DNA of 23,947 nt from contig JASHOI010000144.1 of NCBI GenBank assembly GCA_030041195.1, forward strand, positions 1 to 23,947, read 5' to 3'. The position numbers were made by a program, and so were the translations under genes. The notes beneath the pieces were generated by a model. That model worked only from the letters and a program-made list of their open reading frames with translations. It did no database searches and had not been told where the DNA came from. The stretch is from Streptosporangiaceae bacterium (lineage in GTDB: Bacteria; Actinomycetota; Actinomycetes; Streptosporangiales; Streptosporangiaceae). This document shows positions 15,425 to 23,219 of this stretch, piece after piece (positions within the stretch are counted from its first letter, which is position 1; each line of letters opens with the position of its first letter).

Positions 15425-16246
15425 ATGGCCACTCTACCGCCGCAGCAGCCCGTCCGTTTTGAAGGCGAGTCCCATCGGGCCCGGGACATGGCCGAGTCAT
15501 TCGGATCAGATCCTGAACGTTACGACCGTGCCCGTCCGAGCTATCCGGCCGCTCTGGTCGACCGGGTCATCGCCACGATCCCCGGGCGCGAGGTGCTCGA
15601 CGTGGGCTGCGGCACCGGCATCGTCGCCCGCCAGTTCCAGGCCGCCGGGTGCACCGTGCTCGGGGTCGAACCGGACGCGCGCATGGCCGGCCAGGCGCGG
15701 CAGCGCGGGCTCGAGGTCGAGGTGGCGAAGTTCGAGGACTGGGACCCGGCCGGCCGGGCATTCGACGCGGTCGTCGCGGGCCAGGTCTGGCACTGGGTCG
15801 ACCCGGTCGCCGGCGCCGCCAGGGCGGCGCAGGCGCTGCGGCCCGGCGGCCGGATCGCGGTGTTCTGGAACGCGTCCCAGCCCCCGCCCGACCTGGCGGA
15901 GGCCTTTGCCGCGGTGTTCCGCCGGGTGCTGCCCGATTCGCCGCTCTCCCAGCGCCCGACGTCTGGCGCGGATGCGTACTCGGGGCTCGGCGCCAAGGCG
16001 GCCGACGGGATGCGGAAGACCGGCGGGTTCGGCGACCCGGAGCAGTGGCAGTTCGACTGGGACCGGCCCTACACCCGCGACGAGTGGCTGGAACAGCTGC
16101 CCACCAGCGGCCTCGCGGCCCGGCTGCAGCCCGACACGATGCAGCAGATCCTGGCGGGCGTCGGCGCCGCCATCGACGCGGCGGGCGGCGGCTTCACCAT
16201 GCACTACACGACCGTCACGGTCACCGCCCGAACCCCGGCCGGCTAA
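15425..16246 (+). CDS. Class I SAM-dependent methyltransferase under TetR control
   Basis: This 273-residue protein has motif I EVLDVGCGTGIVARQFQAAGCTVLGVEPD at about 56-84 (DVGCGTG, with acidic E82 for ribose binding). AGQVWHWVDP follows in place of motif II, then LRPGGRIAVFWN. The N-terminal SFGSDPERYDRARPSYP segment is typical of methyltransferases of the UbiE/type-11 group found beside regulators in actinobacteria. The acceptor is unknown. ATG at 15425 is the likely start: it lacks a ribosome-binding site but has a well-placed -10, so the message is probably leaderless. Its promoter is embedded in the palindromic operator shared with the divergent tetR. The 3' end overlaps the convergent small membrane protein gene by three bases. 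Confidence 0.87.
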   Translation: MATLPPQQPVRFEGESHRARDMAESFGSDPERYDRARPSYPAALVDRVIATIPGREVLDVGCGTGIVARQFQAAGCTVLGVEPDARMAGQARQRGLEVEVAKFEDWDPAGRAFDAVVAGQVWHWVDPVAGAARAAQALRPGGRIAVFWNASQPPPDLAEAFAAVFRRVLPDSPLSQRPTSGADAYSGLGAKAADGMRKTGGFGDPEQWQFDWDRPYTRDEWLEQLPTSGLAARLQPDTMQQILAGVGAAIDAAGGGFTMHYTTVTVTARTPAG

Positions 16247-16458
16247 GACGGGCTGCTCCCGTCGTCTTTCCACGTGCCGCCGTGGTCCCTGGCGTACCTG
16301 CGCTGCTTCTTGATCGGGTCTGCGTAGTTGGGGTACATGCTTTCCGCGGTGCGGGATGTCTTGTGCGTCAGCATCCGCGTCCTGAAGCCGACAAGCGACG
16401 CGAAGCCGTAGACCCCAACGATCAGCAGGGCTGGGATGAGGATGTCCTCCCACCACAT
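16243..16458 (-). CDS. Small single-pass membrane protein
   Basis: This 71-residue protein begins MWWEDILIPALLIVGVYGFASLVGF, a single membrane helix at about residues 5-25. A basic cytoplasmic or external tail follows (FRTRMLTHKTSRTAESMYPNYADPIKKQRRYARDHGG). I do not assign a named family, although the sequence looks like a conserved small actinobacterial membrane protein. The frame opens at a TTG at 16473, but the ATG at 16458 has AAGG eight bases upstream and gives a natural membrane-protein N-terminus. Its stop overlaps the stop of the convergent methyltransferase gene. Function unknown. Confidence 0.6.
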   Translation of the reverse strand: MWWEDILIPALLIVGVYGFASLVGFRTRMLTHKTSRTAESMYPNYADPIKKQRRYARDHGGTWKDDGSSPS

Positions 16459-16558
16459 TTTGATCGCCTTCAATCCTGGACGGCTACCCCCCGGACTGCC
16501 CGGCCCGGCTTCGCCTAAACAGTGGCCGGACAGGAAGTGCCCGGGGATCGAGGCGCGC

Positions 16559-16933
16559 TCAGCTCGGCACGAGCTTGAGCGTCGCGGCCCGTGCCTGCGG
16601 GGTCATGATGCTGTCGACGATGTTCGCCGCATAGCGGCGGTATTTGTCGCGGTAGACATCGTCCAGGTCATCGCCGATATCGTCGCCGGGATCGGCGAGG
16701 GTGACATCCTTGCCGACGCCACCGGCCTGGATGTGGGCCTCATGGTTCACCTGCGTGCCGCGGAACCAGGCGGAGGTGCGCCCGTTCACCGACCGGACGT
16801 ACAGGTCGTCGCCGTCGCGGACCACCCAGATCGTCCGCGCGGGGGCCAGCGAGCCGTCACGCCGTCTCGGCGCGATCTGGAGTTCTTCCGCTGACCCGAT
16901 TCGTGCCAGCTCGTCGCTCGTCCATGTCGTCAA
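16559..16933 (-). CDS. DUF2255-family protein
   Basis: This 124-residue protein matches the DUF2255 pattern: an N-terminal WTSDELARIGSAEELQIAPRRRDG, then TIWVVRDGDDLYVRSVNGRTSAWFRG, and a C-terminal YRDKYRRYAANIVDSIMTPQARAATLKLVP. The central strands resemble the split beta-barrel seen in flavin- or F420-binding proteins, but cofactor binding is not demonstrated. The TTG start at 16933 is well supported by AGGAGG about seven bases upstream. It follows the ParB-like gene on the same strand with a 40-base gap, so cotranscription is likely. Family assignment is good; function is unknown. Confidence 0.8.
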   Translation of the reverse strand: MTTWTSDELARIGSAEELQIAPRRRDGSLAPARTIWVVRDGDDLYVRSVNGRTSAWFRGTQVNHEAHIQAGGVGKDVTLADPGDDIGDDLDDVYRDKYRRYAANIVDSIMTPQARAATLKLVPS

Positions 16934-16973
16934 TGCCGTGCCTCCTTCTGCTGTTGGCCGTGGCCCAGGTCGG

Positions 16974-17342
16974 CTAGCCCAGCCTCAATGGCACGAGGAG
17001 GAACGGGTCGATGTTATAGGCCAGGCTGACACGGTGATATCCATCGGCTATGTCGGCCCCTGGGTTCCGGTCGCACACGAGCACCGGTGACAGCTTCTCG
17101 CCGCCGAGCAGTTTGAGCAGGTCTTTCTTGACACCGGGATCGGTCAGTGGCAGGGCAGGCAGGTCGGCGGCGCGCAGAATGTCATTAGCGCGGCGCGCGG
17201 TCAGCTTGGCCTTCTTCATCCGGTCCACGGACTCGGTAGCGCGCTTCTTGCCCAGCTTCAGCGACAGGTAGTTGAACGCGGCGTCGTAGTCGTGGTCTGC
17301 CACGTCAGCGAGCCATGACATGGGTGACTGTGGCTTACTCAT
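16974..17342 (-). CDS. Small ParB/sulfiredoxin-fold-like protein
   Basis: This 122-residue protein has a helical N-terminal half (DYDAAFNYLSLKLGKKRATESVDRMKKAKLTARRANDILRAADLP). Its C-terminal part, LSPVLVCDRNPGADIADGYHRVSLAY, resembles the ParB-like nuclease domain signature (P-V-x-V ... I-x-D-G-x-H-R). It lacks the helix-turn-helix and partner-binding parts of chromosome-segregating ParB, so it is not a plasmid or chromosome partition protein. Similar small proteins occur as conserved hypotheticals in actinobacteria. The ATG start has GAGG four bases upstream. It stands ahead of the DUF2255 gene on the same strand. The biochemical role is unknown; the fold call is by motif only. Confidence 0.6.
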   Translation of the reverse strand: MSKPQSPMSWLADVADHDYDAAFNYLSLKLGKKRATESVDRMKKAKLTARRANDILRAADLPALPLTDPGVKKDLLKLLGGEKLSPVLVCDRNPGADIADGYHRVSLAYNIDPFLLVPLRLG

Positions 17343-17402
17343 AGGTCCTCACAAACCTTGTGTACCCAGGTATTGCTGAACCACGATGCCGCGTCCTCTG
17401 AT

Positions 17403-17855
17403 TTAGAGGGGTCCCGGGTGGTTTTCCGGGCCCTGGACGGGCCGATCGCGTGGCGGGCTGACCGTCATCTCGAGGGCCAGGGCGCGACGGTCTGGCAGCC
17501 GTAATCCTCGGGCGCCACGTCTTTGACCGTCTCGGTGAACTGCCAGCGGTGGCCGCCCAGGCACCCGGGCTCCATGGGCTCGGGCCCGCTGGTACCAGGC
17601 CTCGACGTTGTCAACCCGAACCTTCATCACGTGGGTCACGATGCCCTGTTGCGGCGGCTGCTGCTCACCCCGGACGTCAGCGACGATCATCGCGCCGTCC
17701 TCGCCGATGCTCATCTGCGCCCGGTGGCTCTCGCCGATCCGGGTCCGCTCGGCGAAGCCGAACGCCGCGGTCAGCCACGCCACTGCCTGCCGCACGTCCG
17801 GGTAGACGAGCACCGGGATGACAGTGCAGGGCGGAATGGATCGGTTGGGCCTCAC
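17403..17855 (-). pseudogene. Frameshifted VOC-family (glyoxalase/bleomycin resistance-like) gene
   Basis: The first 95 or so residues (IPVLVYPDVRQAVAWLTAAFGFAERTR through VRVDNVEAWYQRARAHGA) are a normal VOC half with paired beta-alpha-beta-beta-beta modules. After HGA the frame changes. The expected family ending, GGHRWQFTETVKDVAPEDYGCQT, is present in another frame at 17465-17557 and ends at a natural TGA. Only about 16 bases separate the two conserved parts, where relatives have some 15-20 residues, so a deletion of roughly 40-50 bases with a frameshift is the likely cause. The current frame adds an Arg/Pro-rich tail unlike the family. The GTG start has GGAG six bases upstream. The gene is either broken or contains a sequencing error. 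Confidence 0.7.
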
Positions 17856-17905
17856 TTGTCACTCCATTCCTGGCACGTTGGCCGCAGCGGGGAGATGCTG
17901 GGCAC

Positions 17906-19516
17906 ATGACGGAGATGGCTCCTGTTGCGGATGGTAACTGGACTGGGCCGTACGGGCCGGTGCTCGAGACCACGGTAGGCGGGGTGTTGCGGGACGCGGC
18001 GGAGCGCGCCGCGGGGACGATTGCCTTGGTGGAGGGCACGGCCGATCGCCGGGAGCGCCGCCGATGGAGCTATACCGAGTTGCTGGCGGATGCCGAGCGG
18101 GTGGCCCGTGCCCTGCTGGGCCGGTTCGCTCCTGGTGAGCGGGTCGCGGTGTGGGCGCCGAACTGCCCGGAATGGGTGCTGCTGGAGTTCGGAGCCGCGC
18201 TGGCCGGGCTGACGCTGGTGACGGTGAACCCGGCGCTGCGGGCCCGCGAGGTGCAGCACGTGCTTGGCCAGTCGCGCGCGGATGGCGTCGTGCTCGCGCC
18301 GTCCTACCGCGGCGCTGACCTGGCCGGAATACTGGCGCAGGTCCGCGGGGGGCTGCCGGGCCTGCGCGAGGTGATCTCGCTCGCGGACTGGGACGGCTTC
18401 GCCGGCTCGGGCTCGCCCGCCGAGCGGCTGCCCGAAGTGAGCCCGGATGACGCGGCGCAGATCCAGTACACGTCCGGGACCACGGGGTTCCCGAAGGGCG
18501 CCGTGCTGCGGCACCGGGGAATCACCAACAACGCCCGGTTCTGCGCACAGGTCGTGCAGGCGGCGCCGGGTGACGTGTGGGTCAACCCGATGCCGCTGTT
18601 CCACACCGCGGGGTGCGTGCTGCTGACGCTGGGGCCGGTGCAGGGCAGGTTCACCCACGTGCTGGTGCCCGGGTTCGAGCCGGGTCTGGTGCTGGACCTG
18701 ATCGAGTCCGAGCATTCAGCGATGTTCGGGGGCGTGCCGACCATGATCCTCGCGTTGCTGGATCACCCCGCGTTCGCCGGCACGGACCTGTCCAGCCTCC
18801 GGTGCGCATTGTCCGGCGGCGCCACGGTCCCGCCAGACCTGGTCCGCCGGGTCGAGTCCGCGCTCGGTGTCCCGTTCTCGATCACCTTTGCCCAGACCGA
18901 GGCCTCGCCGTGCATCACGCAGACCCGGCTGGACGACTCGCCCGAGGACCGCGCCGAGACGCTCGGCCGGGCCCACCCGCACGTCGAAACCATGATCGCC
19001 GACCCGGTCACCGGCGAGGCGGTGCCGCCGGGCGAGATCGGGGAGATCCTCACCCGCGGCTATCACGTGATGGCGGGGTACTTCGACGACCCCGCGGCGA
19101 CCGGCGAGGCGATCGACGCCGCGGGCTGGCTGCACACCGGCGACCTCGGCTCGGCCGACGAGCGCGGCTACTACCGGATCGAGGGCCGGCTGAAGGAGAT
19201 GATCATACGCGGCGGCGAGAACATCTACCCGCGGGAGATCGAGCAGGTCCTGTTCGCCCACCCGGCGGTGGCCGACGTGGCCGTGGTGGGTGTGCCGGAC
19301 GAGCACTGGGGCGAGCAGGTGGCCGCCTTCATCCGGCCGGCGCCGGAGCACCCCGCGACCGTGGCGGAACTGTCGGCCTACTGCCGCGCGCACCTGGCTG
19401 CCCACAAGGCCCCGCGGCACTGGGTATTCACCGATGCCTTCCCGCTGACCGGCTCCGGCAAGGTCCAGAAATTCCTGCTCCGCGAGCAGTTCACCTCCGG
19501 GCAGGCGCCCTCGTGA
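17906..19516 (+). CDS. AMP-dependent synthetase/ligase, acyl-CoA synthetase-like
   Basis: This 536-residue protein of the adenylating (ANL) superfamily probably activates a carboxylic acid to an acyl-adenylate and then a CoA thioester. Motifs in order are the P-loop-like YTSGTTGFPKG at about 188-198, PLFHTAG, FAQTEASP (A5-like), GWLHTGDLG with the hinge region GRLKEMIIRGGENIYPREIE, and the catalytic lysine K519 in TGSGKVQK. The length is normal for medium- or long-chain acyl-CoA ligases; substrate chain length is not readable. The ATG at 17906 lacks a well-placed ribosome-binding site. GATGCT ends six bases upstream, a weak -10 match for leaderless expression; ATG at 17915 is an alternative. 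It is divergent from the VOC gene across 50 bases. Confidence 0.88.
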   Translation: MTEMAPVADGNWTGPYGPVLETTVGGVLRDAAERAAGTIALVEGTADRRERRRWSYTELLADAERVARALLGRFAPGERVAVWAPNCPEWVLLEFGAALAGLTLVTVNPALRAREVQHVLGQSRADGVVLAPSYRGADLAGILAQVRGGLPGLREVISLADWDGFAGSGSPAERLPEVSPDDAAQIQYTSGTTGFPKGAVLRHRGITNNARFCAQVVQAAPGDVWVNPMPLFHTAGCVLLTLGPVQGRFTHVLVPGFEPGLVLDLIESEHSAMFGGVPTMILALLDHPAFAGTDLSSLRCALSGGATVPPDLVRRVESALGVPFSITFAQTEASPCITQTRLDDSPEDRAETLGRAHPHVETMIADPVTGEAVPPGEIGEILTRGYHVMAGYFDDPAATGEAIDAAGWLHTGDLGSADERGYYRIEGRLKEMIIRGGENIYPREIEQVLFAHPAVADVAVVGVPDEHWGEQVAAFIRPAPEHPATVAELSAYCRAHLAAHKAPRHWVFTDAFPLTGSGKVQKFLLREQFTSGQAPS

Positions 19517-19806
19517 CCCGACACCGCACGGCGCCGCTGCCCCGGGAAGCTGGCCTCGGAGATGGGACGGCCACGGCCGGATAATCCGGATTTGGGTAGG
19601 CAACGTAAGATCGCGGGATGGTCGTCATATTGTTACGGGTATGTCTCGGTACGGCCGCGAAGTCGGTTCGCCCCGCATGTAGCGCTGGACGCTCTATAGC
19701 CCCAGTCGTAGCGTGACCAGCGGGAAGTACCTCCGGAGGAGCACGGCAGGGCGTCGCTGCTCCGCTTCGTTATGGCAGCAAACCAGCAGGAGAAGGAGCC
19801 TTGGCC
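19517..19806 (+). promoter_or_regulatory. Long structured leader region of the solute-binding protein gene
   Basis: This 290-base gap has no convincing gene. Its best structure is a hairpin at 19683-19722: CGCTGGACGCT pairs with AGCGTGACCAGCG through 11 base pairs, a two-base bulge and a 16-base loop. CCTCCGGAGG (19730-19739 region) is a perfect palindrome, and GGAGCA/TGCTCC can close a further stem just downstream. The ribosome-binding site GGAG lies at 19795-19798. I see no clear -35/-10 pair and no recognised riboswitch class. Confidence 0.4.
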
Positions 19807-21681
19807 ATGCGGCCTATGCAAGGTCATCAACGTAGATGTATCTCCAGGCTTCGCAGCAAGACGCTAACGATGGCAGCGGGCGTGATCGCGCTGGCCATGG
19901 TCGCGGCTGGCTGCGCCGGCACCAGTTCGTCCGCTGTCGGGACCACCCCGGTCAGCGGCGGCACCGCGACGTGGGCTGAGCTGCCGTCGGACATCCCCAA
20001 CTACATCTTCCCGTTCACGAGCTCCGAGTTCATCAGCGTGAGCAACCTGGAAGACTTCGGGTACCTCATGTACCGGCCGCTGTACTGGTTCGGCACCGGC
20101 GCGGCGCCCACGATGAACACCTCGCTGAGCCTGGCCTACGCCCCGACGTTCAGCGGCAACAAGGTCACGATCACGCTCAAGAAGTACATGTGGTCCAACG
20201 GCACCCAGGTGACCGCGCAGGACGTGGTGTTCTGGCTGAACATGCTGACCGCGGTCGGCTCGCTCGACTGGGGCGCCTACACCGGATTCCCGAACACGGT
20301 GGTCAGCAACATCAAGGTGGTCAGCCCGACCGAGCTGACGATGACGATGGACAAGTCCTACAGCCACAACTGGTTCCTGTACAACGAGCTGAGCCAGATC
20401 ACCCCGATGCCGCTGGCCTGGGACCGGACCGCGTCCGGGCCCAGCAACTGCGCCACCACGGTCAGCGACTGTGCGGCGGTGTACAGCTACCTGAACAAGC
20501 AGTCCACGGACCTGAGCACCTACGCGACGTCGCCGCTGTGGAGCGTCGTGGACGGGCCGTGGAAGCTGAGCGCGTTCAACCCCGACGGCCACCTGACGAT
20601 GGTGCCGAACAAGTCTTACTCGGGCCCGGTGAAGCCGAAGCTGTCGGCGTTCAAGGAGGTGCCGTTCACCACCGACGCGGCCGAGTACGACGTGCTGCGC
20701 GCGCCGACCAGCAGCAGCAGCGTCACCGTCGGCTACATCCCGACCGAGGACCTTCCGTCCAAGCCGCTCGACGCTTCGGTGGGCCGCAACCCGCTGCCGG
20801 GGTACTACCTGGCCCCGCAGATCACCTGGGGAGTCAGTTATTACACGCTGAACGAGCAGTCCACGATCGGAGACCACGCCGCGATCTTCAAGCAGCTCTA
20901 CTTCCGGCAGGCGCTGGCGTACCTGATGGACCAGCCCGCGGATCTCTCAGGCCCGCTGAAGGGGTACGGCGTGACCCAGAACGGGCCGGTGGGCAGCTAT
21001 CCGGCGACCTCGTGGCTGTCGTCGCAGAGCAAGAAGGGCGTGACGTTCCCGTACAACCCGGCCAAGGCGAAGGCGCTGCTGACCAGCAACGGCTGGAGCG
21101 TGGCGCCGAGCGGGACCACCACCTGCGCCAAGGCGGGCACGGCCGCGGGCGACTGCGGCGCCGGGATCACCAAGGGCAGCGCGCTGAGCTTCACGTTCAC
21201 GTACGCGAACGGGCTGTCGTGGGTCGCGCAGGAGCTGCTGCAACTGCAGGGCAGCGCGGCGACCGTGGGGATCAAGCTGAACCTGAAGCCGGAGCCGTTC
21301 GACGACGTGGTCTCCGCCGACGCGGGCAACTGCGTGGTGGCCAAGATCCCGTGCAACTGGGACATGGCGGACTGGGGCCTCGGCTGGTCGTACGCGCCCG
21401 ACTACTACCCGACCGGCGAGACCCTGTTCCTGTGCAACGCGATCGCCAACTCGAGCGGCTACTGCAACCCGACCAACGACGCAATGATCGAGAAGACGCT
21501 GACCAGCACCAACCTGTCCTACATGTACTCGTGGCAGGACTACCTGGCGACGCAGCTGCCGGTGGAGTGGCAGGTCAACGCCCCCTACCTGGTCGCTGAG
21601 ATCGCGAACAACCTGAAGGGCGTCACGCCGGAATCCACGACGCTCAACCTCAACCCGGAGAACTGGTATTACGTCAAGTAG
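19807..21681 (+). CDS. ABC transporter solute-binding lipoprotein (peptide/nickel type, SBP_bac_5)
   Basis: This 624-residue exported protein has a basic N-terminus (RRCISRLRSK), a hydrophobic core and a lipobox ending VAAGC, so C36 would be lipidated after signal cleavage. The mature part fits family 5 solute-binding proteins of oligopeptide/dipeptide importers, with PLYWFGTGAAPTMNTSLSLAYAP, NGTQVTAQDVVFWLNML, FRQALAYLMDQ and NPAKAKALLTSNGW. ATG at 19807 is chosen because GGAG ends eight bases upstream; the TTG at 19801 is too close to it. No permease or ATPase genes follow, because a strong hairpin ends the unit, so the protein must work with a transporter encoded elsewhere. The ligand is unknown. 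Codon choice is strongly biased to C-ending codons, which may indicate high expression. Confidence 0.9.
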   Translation: MRPMQGHQRRCISRLRSKTLTMAAGVIALAMVAAGCAGTSSSAVGTTPVSGGTATWAELPSDIPNYIFPFTSSEFISVSNLEDFGYLMYRPLYWFGTGAAPTMNTSLSLAYAPTFSGNKVTITLKKYMWSNGTQVTAQDVVFWLNMLTAVGSLDWGAYTGFPNTVVSNIKVVSPTELTMTMDKSYSHNWFLYNELSQITPMPLAWDRTASGPSNCATTVSDCAAVYSYLNKQSTDLSTYATSPLWSVVDGPWKLSAFNPDGHLTMVPNKSYSGPVKPKLSAFKEVPFTTDAAEYDVLRAPTSSSSVTVGYIPTEDLPSKPLDASVGRNPLPGYYLAPQITWGVSYYTLNEQSTIGDHAAIFKQLYFRQALAYLMDQPADLSGPLKGYGVTQNGPVGSYPATSWLSSQSKKGVTFPYNPAKAKALLTSNGWSVAPSGTTTCAKAGTAAGDCGAGITKGSALSFTFTYANGLSWVAQELLQLQGSAATVGIKLNLKPEPFDDVVSADAGNCVVAKIPCNWDMADWGLGWSYAPDYYPTGETLFLCNAIANSSGYCNPTNDAMIEKTLTSTNLSYMYSWQDYLATQLPVEWQVNAPYLVAEIANNLKGVTPESTTLNLNPENWYYVK

Positions 21682-21698
21682 CGGGAGCCGGGCGTAGC

Positions 21699-21733
21699 CC
21701 GCGGGTTCGCCGGCTCGTCCGGCGAACCCGCGG
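21699..21733. terminator. Strong bidirectional hairpin terminator
   Basis: A perfect 15-base-pair stem (CCGCGGGTTCGCCGG with CCGGCGAACCCGCGG) and a five-base loop lie between the convergent solute-binding protein and sigma factor stops. There is no T-run on either side, as in many actinobacterial terminators. Confidence 0.85.
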
Positions 21734-21742
21734 TGCCGCGTC

Positions 21743-22609
21743 TTACCTGGCCAGTTCGGCCGGTTCATCCAGCCGCGTCAGCTTCCGCGGGTTTGCTATC
21801 GCGTAGATCCGGCTGACCCGGCCGTTCTCCACCACGAGGCTCAGCGCGGCCACGTGCCCGTTGACGTCGAGCCGGCCTGCAGGCGCGCCGTTGAGCCACA
21901 CGGTTGTTGTCTCGAACGCCGCCTCCACCCGGTTTGCGCGCGCGAGCAGCGTCGCGACCCGTTCGGGCCCGTGGACCGGAGCTGCAGCGGCGGCCACGAT
22001 CCCGCCACCATCGGCGATCAGGACCACATCGGGCGCCATCAGGTCCATCAGCTCCTGCAACTGCCCGGTCCGCAGCGCCGCCAGGAACCGCTCCACCACG
22101 GCCTGCTGCTCCGACCGGCTCACCCGCACCCGCGGCCGCCGGGCCGCCACATGCTCGCGCGCCCGCCGCGCGATCTGCCGTACCGTGGACGCGGGCCTCC
22201 CGATCGCCTCGGCGATCTCGCCATACGGCATCTCGAAGACCTCGCGCAGCACGAACACCGCCCGCTCGGCCGGCCCGAGCGTCTCCAGCACGGTCAGCAT
22301 CGCGATCGAGACGCTCTCGGCGAGTTCGATGTCCTCGGCGATATCGGGGCTGGTCAGCAGCGGTTCCGGCAGCCACTCGCCAACGTATTGCTCGCGGCTG
22401 CGCGACAGCGTCCGCAGCCGGTTCAGCGCTTGGCGTGTGACGACCCTGACGAGGTATGCCCGCGGGTCATGCACCTGCGAGCGGTCGACGTCGGCCCACC
22501 GCAGCCAGGACTCCTGCACCACGTCCTCGGCGTCGGCAGCCGACCCGAGCATCTCGTAGGCGACGGTGAACAGCAGGCTGCGATGGGCGACGAACGGGTC
22601 CTCGGTCAT
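21743..22609 (-). CDS. ECF41-type (SigJ-like) RNA polymerase sigma factor
   Basis: This 288-residue extracytoplasmic-function sigma factor has region 2 at about 5-75 (YEMLGSAADAEDVVQESWLRW), the linker motif WLPEP at 79-83, and region 4 at about 108-155 (GPAERAVFVLREVFEMPYGEIAEAIGRPASTVRQIARRAREHV). A SnoaL-like C-terminal domain follows from about 165. The C-terminal signatures DGGG (200-203) and NPRKL (273-277) are those of the ECF41 group, in which this domain acts as a built-in regulator instead of a separate anti-sigma factor. The ATG overlaps the stop of the upstream decarboxylase-like gene (ATGA, 22606-22609), indicating translational coupling. That neighbour is the usual ECF41 partner. 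The regulon cannot be inferred beyond its own promoter. Confidence 0.92.
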   Translation of the reverse strand: MTEDPFVAHRSLLFTVAYEMLGSAADAEDVVQESWLRWADVDRSQVHDPRAYLVRVVTRQALNRLRTLSRSREQYVGEWLPEPLLTSPDIAEDIELAESVSIAMLTVLETLGPAERAVFVLREVFEMPYGEIAEAIGRPASTVRQIARRAREHVAARRPRVRVSRSEQQAVVERFLAALRTGQLQELMDLMAPDVVLIADGGGIVAAAAAPVHGPERVATLLARANRVEAAFETTTVWLNGAPAGRLDVNGHVAALSLVVENGRVSRIYAIANPRKLTRLDEPAELAR

Positions 22610-23184
22610 GCCGCCGACGGTACGCCGGGCTTCTCGGCACGCGCGGCCAGCGGAATCTCGCAGGCATCCGAGTAGCCCTGCGACGTGATCCCGTGCGCTG
22701 TATTGAACCGGGCCCCCATGTCGGCGAAGGCGATGAACGCGGTGAGCTCGACCATCGCCGCCGCGCCGAGCTGGTTAAGCAGACGCGCGTACAGCTCGTC
22801 GGCCACGGTCGTCGGCGTGTTCGTCATGGCCTCGGCGTAATCCAGCACGTCCCGTTCCAGCGGCGTGAACACGTCCGATTCCCGCCACCGCGGCACCTGG
22901 CTCGCCTTGGTCAGGTCCAGGTTGTGGTTCATCGCCAGGAAGTAGTTGACATCGAGGCACCAGCTGCAGCCGACCCGTGCCGCGACGGCCATGTGCGCGA
23001 ACGTCTTGAGGCTCGCGTCGGCCGCATCCCAGGTGCCGACCCTGCCGCTGAACTCCGAGGTGGCCTCGGCGACCTTGGGGTTGTGCCACACCACCTCCAA
23101 GGGTTCGGGCACGGCACCGAGCTGCTTGATCATGCTTTCGGCGAGCTCCGCGGGAACTTCTGCCTTCGGAAGGCGTAGCGCCAT
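22606..23184 (-). CDS. Carboxymuconolactone decarboxylase-family (AhpD-like) protein
   Basis: This 192-residue protein has the all-helical CMD/AhpD fold with the redox motif CSWC (C73, C76) in AHMAVAARVGCSWCLDVNYFLAMNHN. Members with this CxxC act as peroxidase or disulfide-reducing proteins more often than as decarboxylases. The frame opens further upstream, but ATG at 23184 is preceded by GAGGAGG at ideal spacing and gives a natural N-terminus (MALRLPKAEV). It is the first gene of a two-gene operon with the ECF41 sigma factor, matching the typical genomic partnership of that sigma group, and a candidate ECF41 promoter lies 36-62 bases upstream. A redox-stress role is plausible but inferred. 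Confidence 0.88.
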   Translation of the reverse strand: MALRLPKAEVPAELAESMIKQLGAVPEPLEVVWHNPKVAEATSEFSGRVGTWDAADASLKTFAHMAVAARVGCSWCLDVNYFLAMNHNLDLTKASQVPRWRESDVFTPLERDVLDYAEAMTNTPTTVADELYARLLNQLGAAAMVELTAFIAFADMGARFNTAHGITSQGYSDACEIPLAARAEKPGVPSAA

Positions 23185-23219
23185 CGTGTCCTCCTCGCAC
23201 GTTGCGTGTTCGGCATCAA

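Noticed and set aside
17858..17864. TGTCACT resembling an ECF41 -35 element between the VOC and ligase genes
   Set aside because: No CGTC-like -10 occurs at the required 16-base spacing.
19633..19830. 65-codon minus-strand frame in the leader of the solute-binding protein gene
   Set aside because: Its composition is random-looking and it overlaps the next gene's ribosome-binding site and start. The region is better explained as a leader.
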